Assembly (NCBI GenBank): GCA_947166945.1
Contig: CAMVGH010000010.1
Coordinates: forward strand, 1 to 41,527
Source: an uncultured Clostridia bacterium
GTDB lineage: Bacteria > Bacillota > Clostridia > Oscillospirales > Ruminococcaceae
DNA: 41,527 nt
Direction of reading: 5' to 3'
The position numbers were made by a program, and so were the translations under genes. The notes under the pieces were generated by a model. It saw nothing but the letters and a program-made list of their open reading frames with translations. It searched no databases and was not told the DNA's origin. Positions 33,838 through 41,527 of the stretch are shown in pieces. Position 1 is the first letter of the stretch, and every line of letters starts with the position of its first letter.

Positions 33838-34116
33838 GTGGCGGACATGAGCGATATTGCGGGGCTGCTGAGCGGTTTGTTTTCATCTGATGGGGACGAA
33901 GAAGGCTCCGGCGGGGCGTTCGGGAATATCGATATAGACCCCGAACTGCTGATAAAGCTGCTGGGGATAATCTCGAAACTTGGTGAGGACAGCGCGGACA
34001 CCGCTTTTTTAACGGCACTGCGTCCGCTGCTGCGCGAGGAGAACCGCCCGAAACTCGACCGTGCTGCGGGCATACTGAAAATAATGAGCATTCTCCCGCT
34101 GCTGCGGGACGACTGA
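33838..34116 (+). CDS. Small protein 2 of the unknown operon
   Basis: A 92-aa protein with an acidic/Gly linker near residue 20-28 and a helical C-terminal half (LLREENRPKLDRAAGILKIMSILPLLRDD). Three starts are possible: GTG 33829, GTG 33838 and ATG 33847; GGGAGG lies ten bases before 33838, which I prefer, but 33847 is possible. No membrane helix or signal. Confidence 0.75.
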   Translation: MADMSDIAGLLSGLFSSDGDEEGSGGAFGNIDIDPELLIKLLGIISKLGEDSADTAFLTALRPLLREENRPKLDRAAGILKIMSILPLLRDD

Positions 34117-34131
34117 ACGGAGGTCATTTAT

Positions 34132-34734
34132 ATGGAATGGAAGAAGGAAAAGATCAGCGCAGCTGAGCTTGAACGCAGACAGAAGGAATACATGAACGCC
34201 GCCATGAGCATGGTGAAGCGTTCGCACGCGGCAGAGCCGCCGACCGCTTCCGCGGTGAGCGAACCGGAGCCGGAACCCGCCGCTGCCCCGGAGACAGAAG
34301 AGCATATCACGGAAGCGGAGACTGCCGGGAGCACAGAACTCCCGACTGAAGAGAAAGTTCCGGATACGGCGGAGGAAATGCCGGCACAGGAGCAGTTCAG
34401 CGAACATGATACCGAGCCTGCGCCCGCGCATGAAGAGGACGAAAACTACGGCGTATATACCGCCGACGAGCTTCTGAAAGGCGAGGGCGGAGGTGCCGGG
34501 CTGAAAAAAGCGGCGGAGATACTTGAGGAGATGACCCGCAGCACCGAGATGATGAAGCATCTCATGAACGACGGCGAGGACAGCGATACCACCGATTTCC
34601 CGCAGTTTTCCTGCGGGACCGGCGAGGAAGCGGATGACTGCTTTCGGGAAGAGAACGGGAACTCGGAGGAATACGCGGAAAACGGAACAGAGGAACCGCC
34701 GGAGACCGATGAACAGCGGGACAGTGCCGTTTGA
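34132..34734 (+). CDS. Acidic protein 3 of the unknown operon
   Basis: A 200-aa very acidic protein (Glu, Pro, Ala, Thr-rich linker of about 45-110) with an N-terminal basic helix (WKKEKISAAELERRQKEY) and a helical block (KKAAEILEEMTRSTEMMKHLM). No known domain. SD GGAGG is eight bases upstream. Overlaps the next gene by 26 bases. Confidence 0.75.
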   Translation: MEWKKEKISAAELERRQKEYMNAAMSMVKRSHAAEPPTASAVSEPEPEPAAAPETEEHITEAETAGSTELPTEEKVPDTAEEMPAQEQFSEHDTEPAPAHEEDENYGVYTADELLKGEGGGAGLKKAAEILEEMTRSTEMMKHLMNDGEDSDTTDFPQFSCGTGEEADDCFREENGNSEEYAENGTEEPPETDEQRDSAV

Positions 34735-34837
34735 CGGCGACACGATGCTGATACTTGCCCTCGCCTGTTTGCTGTATAAACAGGGCGCGGACAAGGCGCT
34801 CGTCCTTGCCCTGCTTTCCGTTATTCTTCCGATGTGA
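34709..34837 (+). CDS. Small hydrophobic protein 4 of the unknown operon
   Basis: A 42-aa protein with a helix MLILALACLLY and a second ALVLALLSVILP, so probably membrane-bound. It overlaps the end of the previous gene. Its ATG is four bases after GGAG; a second ATG at 34745 is an alternative start. Similar small hydrophobic proteins accompany these genes in clostridia as far as I recall. Confidence 0.7.
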   Translation: MNSGTVPFDGDTMLILALACLLYKQGADKALVLALLSVILPM

Positions 34838-34869
34838 ATAACAGCGCGTGATCTGCAAATAATAAAAGT

Positions 34870-34890
34870 GTACCGGAATAACCTCGGTAC
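34870..34890 (+). promoter_or_regulatory. Hairpin beside the SD of gene 5
   Basis: GTACCG and CGGTAC pair around nine bases, immediately upstream of the SD AGGAGG. It may influence translation. Confidence 0.45.
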
Positions 34891-34903
34891 AGGAGGAAAA
34901 ATA

Positions 34904-34972
34904 ATGGGCAAGAACAAGAAAAATAAGCAGACCGCCGCAGAAAAGAACGATAACGGCGGAGAAAACTGCTGA
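34904..34972 (+). CDS. 22-aa Lys/Asn-rich small protein 5
   Basis: A 22-codon frame, MGKNKKNKQTAAEKNDNGGENC, with a textbook SD (GGAGG) 7 bases before the ATG and a terminator just after. The strong SD and placement between operon and terminator make it a probable real peptide. No homologue known. Confidence 0.65.
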   Translation: MGKNKKNKQTAAEKNDNGGENC

Positions 34973-34988
34973 CGAACAAAGCCAAAGG

Positions 34989-35029
34989 ACGCCTTCCCCT
35001 CGGAAATGAGGTGCGGAGGCGTTTTTTCT
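34989..35029 (+). terminator. Terminator of the small-protein operon
   Basis: ACGCCT (34989-34994) pairs with AGGCGT (35017-35022), with an inner CCTC/GAGG stem, followed by TTTTTCTT. Confidence 0.85.
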
Positions 35030-35058
35030 TGACAAAACAGTATATGTGGGTGTATAAT
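35029..35058 (+). promoter_or_regulatory. Sigma-A promoter of the cell-wall operon
   Basis: TTGACA (35029-35034), 18 bp, TATAAT (35053-35058). Its -35 starts within the U-tract of the preceding terminator. Confidence 0.85.
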
Positions 35059-35097
35059 AAATAAGTATGCAAATTTCTGACAATATCGGAGAGAATT

Positions 35098-35871
35098 ATG
35101 GAGATAACTGTCAAGGGAATACCCGTAAGTTATATAGAGAACGGTGACGGCGATCACGCGCTGGTGCTGCAGGGGTGGGGAACGAGCATCTCGATCTATA
35201 CCCCGATAATAGACACTCTCGCTGAGAAATACCATGTGATCGCCCCCGATCTCCCGGGATTCGGCGAAACGCCCGAACCGCCGGAGGCATGGAGCGTGGA
35301 CGATTACGCAGACTTTGTGCTGGAAATGTGCGAAAAGTTCGGCATCACGGAATGTATGCTGTTCGCCCACAGCTTCGGGGGACGAATTACCCTGAAACTC
35401 ATGGCACGGAAAGACCCACGGCTGAAAATAAACAAGATCGTTCTTACGGGAGCTGCCGGAATAAGGCACGAACCGTCCGAACAGGCAAAGAAAAAAGCCA
35501 GAGCCTATCAGCGCGGAAAGAGATTTCTTTCCACGGCGGTGATGAGGACGCTGTTCCCGAATGCTCTGGAAAAATTCCGCATGAAGCACGGTTCGGCAGA
35601 CTACCGGGCGGCTTCTCCGATGATGCGGCAGGTGCTGGTAAAAACAGTCAACGAAGACCTTTCCCCGCTTCTGCCGCAGTGCGATGCGGAGACGCTGCTG
35701 ATCTGGGGCAGGAATGATGACGCGGTGCCGCTCTCCGACGCACAGAGAATGGAAAAAGAGATGCCGGCGGCGGCTCTTGTGACGATCGACAACGCCGGAC
35801 ACTTCGCTTTTGCCGACCAGCAGTACCTTTTCCTCCGCGTTCTCGCCGCATTCATCGGCTTATCACTGTAA
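35098..35871 (+). CDS. Alpha/beta hydrolase
   Basis: A 257-aa serine hydrolase fold protein with nucleophile Ser92 in AHSFGG, acid Asp207 or 208 in GRNDDAVPLSD and His235 in NAGHFAF. The oxyanion region LQGWGTS is present in place of the usual HGxG. No signal peptide. It starts the operon with the Mur-like ligase and ddl, suggesting a role with a cell-wall or D-amino-acid metabolite, but the substrate is unknown. Confidence 0.9.
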   Translation: MEITVKGIPVSYIENGDGDHALVLQGWGTSISIYTPIIDTLAEKYHVIAPDLPGFGETPEPPEAWSVDDYADFVLEMCEKFGITECMLFAHSFGGRITLKLMARKDPRLKINKIVLTGAAGIRHEPSEQAKKKARAYQRGKRFLSTAVMRTLFPNALEKFRMKHGSADYRAASPMMRQVLVKTVNEDLSPLLPQCDAETLLIWGRNDDAVPLSDAQRMEKEMPAAALVTIDNAGHFAFADQQYLFLRVLAAFIGLSL

Positions 35872-35886
35872 AGTAAGGATTGAATT

Positions 35887-37494
35887 ATGACTGTTTTTGC
35901 ACATATATTGTTTTTCGCGGGAGTCCTCGCGAATTTCGTGATAAATTTCATACATTTCATGCACATGTTCCAGCTCAACTCGTACAGCGCGCATGAACAG
36001 TTCGAGTGGTGGAAGAAGAACCGCACGGATATGTGGAAGCGGGCGATATTTCCGGAACTGTACCTTGTAATTTCCGCTGTCACGGCATTGTGGGCATACT
36101 TTGAAGGAAATACCGTGATCTGGGTGATCTGTGATCTGCTCCCGTACATCGGTGCCGCAATGATGTTTGCGGGCGCTATTGTATCGGCAGTCCTTTCAAA
36201 GAAACCGGTCAAGAAGAAACTGGTATTCACACCGCGCGTCATAAGAATGTGCGTCACAACGACAGTGGTCTATGGCGCGGTATGCGCACTGTCGTTCGTC
36301 TTCCTGTATCACTGGAAACTGTATTTCGCGGCAGTGACACTGCTGCCGTGGCTGTGCGTATTTATGCCGTGCCTTGCCAATTTCATAAACAAGCCGGTAG
36401 AAAAGGCGGTAAACAACTACTACATCAACGATGCAAAGCGGATCATAAATGAGCTTCCCGATACGACCGTCATCGGCATTACCGGAAGCTATGGCAAGAC
36501 ATCAACAAAGTTCTACCTTGAAAAGCTGCTGTCGGCAAAGTACAATGTGCTGATGACACCCGGCAGTTTCAATACCACAATGGGCGTTGTCAAGGTAGTC
36601 CGCGGCAGTCTCAACGCCACACACCAGATATTCCTCTGCGAGATGGGAGCTAAGGGAGTCGGCGAGATAAAGGAGATCTGTGACATAGTTCACCCGAAAC
36701 ATTCCATAATCACCTCCATAGGCGAACAGCATCTTGAAACATTCGGTTCGGTAGAGAACATCATAAAGACAAAATTCGAGATAGCCGACGCTGTCACCGA
36801 CGGCACGGTATTCCTCAACTACGACAATGAATTCATAAGAGAACACAAGATAAGCAAGGATCATGTGACATACGGCATAAACGGCGGTGCCTGGGATTAC
36901 ACGGCAGCGGATATCACAGTGACCGAGAAAGGCACGGATTTCACCGTTCATCACGGGAACGAGGAACAGCGCTTCCACACGAAGCTTCTGGGTGAACACA
37001 ACGTACAGAACATACTCGGAGCTGTCGCGGTGTCACACGAACTGGGCATATCCCTTGAAGAACTGGTATTCCCGGTGAAGCGGCTCGAAGCCGTACCGCA
37101 CAGAATGGAGATACTTGACAAGGGCAGCGGAGTCACGATAATAGATGACGCGTTCAACTCCAATCCTGCCGGTGCGAGAGCTGCGCTGAAGACGCTGTCT
37201 ATGTTCGATGCGCTTCGTATAGTTGCGACCCCGGGAATGATAGAACTGGGAGAGCGCGAATATCAGCTCAACAAGGAACTGGGAATGGACGCGGCGGATT
37301 GCTGCGATATTGCGATACTTGTGGGTGAGCGGCAGGCTCCCCCCATAAAAGAGGGACTGCTTGCGAAAGGATTCCCGGAGAACCACATAATCGTGGCAAA
37401 GGATCTCAATGAGGCAATGAGCAGCGCCTATTCCGTGCAGGCAGGCAGAAAGCGTGTTATCCTGCTTGAGAATGACCTGCCGGATAATTTCTGA
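35887..37494 (+). CDS. Membrane-anchored MurF-like Mur ligase
   Basis: A 535-aa protein with four or five N-terminal membrane helices (about 4-25, 55-72, 77-102, 119-140, 145-165) followed by a Mur ligase: P-loop GSYGKTST (200-207), NTTMG, then a cysteine-rich C-terminal domain with HRMEIL. MurF proper is soluble and adds D-Ala-D-Ala to UDP-MurNAc-tripeptide. The next genes include D-Ala-D-Ala ligase, which makes its dipeptide, so the same step at the membrane is likely. SD AAGGA precedes the ATG. Confidence 0.88.
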   Translation: MTVFAHILFFAGVLANFVINFIHFMHMFQLNSYSAHEQFEWWKKNRTDMWKRAIFPELYLVISAVTALWAYFEGNTVIWVICDLLPYIGAAMMFAGAIVSAVLSKKPVKKKLVFTPRVIRMCVTTTVVYGAVCALSFVFLYHWKLYFAAVTLLPWLCVFMPCLANFINKPVEKAVNNYYINDAKRIINELPDTTVIGITGSYGKTSTKFYLEKLLSAKYNVLMTPGSFNTTMGVVKVVRGSLNATHQIFLCEMGAKGVGEIKEICDIVHPKHSIITSIGEQHLETFGSVENIIKTKFEIADAVTDGTVFLNYDNEFIREHKISKDHVTYGINGGAWDYTAADITVTEKGTDFTVHHGNEEQRFHTKLLGEHNVQNILGAVAVSHELGISLEELVFPVKRLEAVPHRMEILDKGSGVTIIDDAFNSNPAGARAALKTLSMFDALRIVATPGMIELGEREYQLNKELGMDAADCCDIAILVGERQAPPIKEGLLAKGFPENHIIVAKDLNEAMSSAYSVQAGRKRVILLENDLPDNF

Positions 37495-37510
37495 TACAGG
37501 ACGGAACGAA

Positions 37511-38029
37511 ATGAAGATAAACTGTGATTACTGCGGCGCGCAGATAGACACCGACAAGTACGACACCTGTCCGAACTGCGGTGGTGCGTTCTCCCGTGAC
37601 CGTGAAGTAATAAAAGAAAAGGAAAAACTGAACAAAGCCGATGAGCTGTTCTTTGAAACAAAGCAGCTCGAAAACGAGAGACTTCGTATCGAGAACGAAA
37701 AGCTCCGGCAGAATACGGGCGGCGGCAGAACAGCTGTACCCAGCGGCTGTCTTGTGGGGCTTGTGACGCTTGCGGTAATAGGTGTGCTGTTCATTATCCT
37801 TATGATATACATAATAGCTGATGAGGAAAGCAGCGAAAAAAACGGGTCCGGAACAAAACATTCCATATCGGTAAGCACAAAATACTCAATAAGCATGGAA
37901 CCGATAAACATTCCGGACATTCCGGACATTCCGGACATACCGGTGATAGATATTGAACCGGATATACCCGAGATGACCGGGCTCCCGGAAATCCCGGTGA
38001 ATATACCGGAAATAACGACAGCGGAATAA
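37511..38029 (+). CDS. Zinc-ribbon single-pass membrane protein with Pro-Ile repeats
   Basis: A 172-aa protein: N-terminal zinc ribbon CDYCG...CPNCGG (two CxxC pairs), a coiled-coil-like helix, a membrane helix (LVTLAVIGVLFIILMIYII), then an extracytoplasmic tail of repeated IPDIP units. The longest frame starts at 37454, within the previous gene's coding region; ATG 37511 just after the cell-wall gene is chosen (weak SD). The repeats are encoded by a 9-base tandem repeat. Function unknown. Confidence 0.8.
   Translation: MKINCDYCGAQIDTDKYDTCPNCGGAFSRDREVIKEKEKLNKADELFFETKQLENERLRIENEKLRQNTGGGRTAVPSGCLVGLVTLAVIGVLFIILMIYIIADEESSEKNGSGTKHSISVSTKYSISMEPINIPDIPDIPDIPVIDIEPDIPEMTGLPEIPVNIPEITTAE
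37908..37943 (+). repeat. 9-bp tandem repeat in the zinc-ribbon gene
   Basis: Four units of ACATTCCGG, the last with one change (ACATACCGG), in frame. Length change by slippage would add or remove Asp-Ile-Pro triplets without frameshift. Confidence 0.9.
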
Positions 38030-38049
38030 AGATAAAAGGAGACTGTATT

Positions 38050-39246
38050 ATGAAGATAAGAGTAGGTGTATTTTTCGGCGGAAAAAGTGTCGAGCATGAA
38101 GTTTCGGTCATATCCGCATTACAGGCGTGCAGATCGCTGAATACCGACAAATATGAGATCATACCCATATATATCACCAAGAACACTGAGTTCTACATAG
38201 GGGAGAATATCGGGAAGATCGAAGCGTACAAGAACATTCCCGCACTTCTGAAAGAAAGCAGCCGCGTACTGCCGGTGGGCGGGAACGGAACGGTCGAACT
38301 TCTGCACTACCCTATGAAGAAATTCGGCAATAATGTTGCGGCGGTGATAGATGTGGCTCTTCCGGTGGTCCACGGGACCAATGTGGAGGACGGCGCTTTG
38401 CAGGGCTATCTCCAGACACTCGGGATACCGTACGCGGGCTGCGATGTACTGTCAAGTGCGGTGGGAATGGATAAGTATGTGATGAAGACCGTGTTCGCGG
38501 ACAATGATATACCTGTACTGCCGGGTACTGTCATAAATATAAAGGAGTTCACAAAAGACCAGAACACGGTAGCGGAACGCATTGAGAGCCGCACACAGTA
38601 CCCCGTTATAGTGAAGCCCGTGAACCTCGGTTCAAGCGTCGGGATACGGAAGGCAAAGAGCCGCGAAGAGCTGATCGACGCGCTGGATTATGCGTTCACT
38701 TTCGCGCTGAAGGTGCTTGTGGAGAACGCTATAACCGAACTGAAAGAGATCAACTGCTCGGTACTGGGCGACTACGAATCCGCGGAAGCGAGCGAATGTG
38801 AAGAGCCTGTGGCAAACGATGAGATACTCAGCTATCAGGATAAGTATGTCGGCGGAACGAAGTCCTCCGGCGGTAAGAGCGGTATGGCATCACTGAAAAG
38901 AAAGATACCCGCGGATATCACTCCGGAGCAGCGCGAGGAAGTACGCACACTTGCGGTCAGAGCGTTCCGCGCTCTGGGCTGCGCGGGAGTGGCGCGCATC
39001 GACTTCATGCTTGATAAATCGACAGATAAGATCTATCTCAACGAGATAAACACGATCCCCGGAAGTCTTGCGGTCTATTTCTGGGAGGCCGCGGGACTGC
39101 ATTATCCCGAAATGCTCGACAGACTTATCGAGCTTGCTCTCAAGCGTAACCGTGAGAACAAAGCGATAAACTTCTCCTTCGACAGCAACATTCTTGAAAA
39201 CGCAAGTTTTGGTGGAAGTAAGGGCGCAAAGGGCGCGAAAAGATAA
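38050..39246 (+). CDS. ddl: D-alanine-D-alanine ligase
   Basis: A 398-aa ATP-grasp enzyme: N-terminal VFFGGKSVEHEVSVISA, P-loop-like KPVNLGSSVGI, RIDFMLD and NEINTIPGS. The omega-loop region reads YQDKYVGGTKSSGGKSGM with the Lys-Tyr of Ala-specific ligases, so D-Ala-D-Ala rather than D-Ala-D-Lac is expected. The loop appears longer than in E. coli DdlB, and the C-terminus carries about 25 extra residues. It supplies the dipeptide for the MurF-like gene upstream. SD AAAGGAG. Confidence 0.95.
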   Translation: MKIRVGVFFGGKSVEHEVSVISALQACRSLNTDKYEIIPIYITKNTEFYIGENIGKIEAYKNIPALLKESSRVLPVGGNGTVELLHYPMKKFGNNVAAVIDVALPVVHGTNVEDGALQGYLQTLGIPYAGCDVLSSAVGMDKYVMKTVFADNDIPVLPGTVINIKEFTKDQNTVAERIESRTQYPVIVKPVNLGSSVGIRKAKSREELIDALDYAFTFALKVLVENAITELKEINCSVLGDYESAEASECEEPVANDEILSYQDKYVGGTKSSGGKSGMASLKRKIPADITPEQREEVRTLAVRAFRALGCAGVARIDFMLDKSTDKIYLNEINTIPGSLAVYFWEAAGLHYPEMLDRLIELALKRNRENKAINFSFDSNILENASFGGSKGAKGAKR

Positions 39247-39256
39247 GGAAATTGTA

Positions 39257-39298
39257 AAAGCTGCACAAAGCAAAAGCCGTTTATGTGCAGCTTTATTG
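39257..39298 (+). terminator. Terminator of the cell-wall operon
   Basis: AAAGCTGCACA (39257-39267) pairs with TGTGCAGCTTT (39284-39294), followed by ATTG; a good stem with a short U-rich tail. Confidence 0.8.
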
Positions 39299-39337
39299 TA
39301 TGATATTGCTAAAAATTAAAAAAACGGAAAAAAACAC

Positions 39338-39366
39338 TTGATTTTTTGGAAGCAAAAGACTATAAT
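39338..39366 (+). promoter_or_regulatory. Sigma-A promoter of groESL
   Basis: TTGATT (39338-39343), 17 bp, TATAAT (39361-39366), just upstream of the CIRCE element. Confidence 0.85.
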
Positions 39367-39377
39367 ATGATTATCGG

Positions 39378-39404
39378 TTAGCACTCGGAAGAAAAGAGTG
39401 CTAA
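39378..39404 (+). promoter_or_regulatory. CIRCE operator (HrcA site)
   Basis: TTAGCACTC-N9-GAGTGCTAA, a perfect consensus CIRCE, between promoter and groES. It is bound by the HrcA repressor (its gene is not in this window) and gives heat-shock control. Confidence 0.97.
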
Positions 39405-39427
39405 CACTCGTGGGAGATAAGTGCTAA
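39401..39427 (+). promoter_or_regulatory. Second, degenerate CIRCE overlapping the first
   Basis: CTAACACTC (39401-39409), nine bases, AAGTGCTAA (39419-39427): three mismatches to consensus in 18 positions but the same 9-9-9 geometry, sharing four bases with the perfect copy. Confidence 0.6.
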
Positions 39428-39450
39428 TTCCCCGTGAGAAATGTTAATAA

Positions 39451-41433
<1,983 letters not shown>

Positions 41434-41438
41434 TAAAC

Positions 41439-41527
41439 CGCTGCGCTTGAGTGCCTCCGGCGGGCGGGGGAAAGAGGTCGCTGCGCTCAAGTGCCTCCGG
41501 CGGCCAGCCCCCTTTAAAAAGGGTGCT
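41439..41527. repeat. Right-edge intergenic repeat
   Basis: Two 25-base copies (41439-41463 and 41479-41503), 40 bases apart and differing at two positions, of CGCTGCGCTTGAGTGCCTCC-type sequence, followed by an inverted repeat AGCCCCCTTT/AAAGGGTGCT (41506-41527). The last may be cut by the window edge. Such GC-rich intergenic repeats are common in gut Firmicutes. Confidence 0.8.

Overview
This 41.5 kb window comes from the chromosome of a low-to-mid GC, Gram-positive member of the Clostridia, most likely a Ruminococcus/Oscillospiraceae-type gut bacterium. The reasons are the many near-consensus sigma-A promoters (TTGACA-N17-TATAAT), CIRCE control of groESL, a CpsB/C/D phosphoregulatory set, the ymdB-spoVS pair of endospore-forming Firmicutes, AGCS and Trk transporters, and short GC-rich intergenic repeats at both ends. 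There is no rRNA, tRNA, CRISPR array, transposase or phage gene. The genus is an inference from remembered family resemblance, not from a search.

Layout. 0.1-4.1 kb (minus): dCMP deaminase, a soluble periplasmic-binding-domain/GGDEF protein and a solute-binding lipoprotein with an unexpected zinc ribbon, apparently one operon. 4.2-6.5 kb (plus): a divergent membrane HD-GYP protein, so a putative c-di-GMP synthase and hydrolase flank one intergenic region. 6.6-9.9 kb: an AGCS amino-acid symporter, then a divergent NAD-salvage pair (nicotinamidase and pncB) in which pncB carries an in-frame TGA. 9.9-11.7 kb: a sigma-28 (flagellar) type promoter drives a 14-codon leader ORF, an unknown protein and a protein resembling the C-terminal part of flagellar cap protein FliD. 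11.7-13.0 kb: a SLOG-like protein and an AT-rich hexapeptide acetyltransferase. 13.2-18.9 kb (minus): an exopolysaccharide control cassette (cpsC, cpsD, cpsB, an EpsG-like polymerase, a membrane protein) ending in a surface protein with an NPVTG sorting-like signal; no glycosyltransferases are present.

19.0-25.1 kb (minus): aquaporin and GH31 alpha-xylosidase-like enzyme; TrkH/TrkA potassium uptake. 25.1-28.8 kb (minus): an Rrf2 regulator with a MaoC-like protein and a small protein, then a NatAB-like ABC exporter. 28.9-33.4 kb (minus): spoVS, ymdB, purA, a 62-aa protein, an RluA-type pseudouridine synthase and a YfcE-like phosphoesterase. 33.6-35.0 kb (plus): an operon of five small proteins of unknown function. 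35.1-39.3 kb (plus): a cell-wall operon (alpha/beta hydrolase, membrane-anchored MurF-like ligase, zinc-ribbon membrane protein, D-Ala-D-Ala ligase). 39.3-41.4 kb (plus): groES-groEL under a CIRCE element with a second, degenerate CIRCE overlapping it.

The strongest candidates for something new are the sigma-28 unit at 9.95-11.7 kb, the unusual c-di-GMP enzyme pair at 1.7-6.5 kb, the matching tyrosine-rich tails on CpsC and CpsD, and the five-gene small-protein operon at 33.6-35.0 kb. Start codons were moved inward from the longest reading frame in several genes where a Shine-Dalgarno sequence decides the start.
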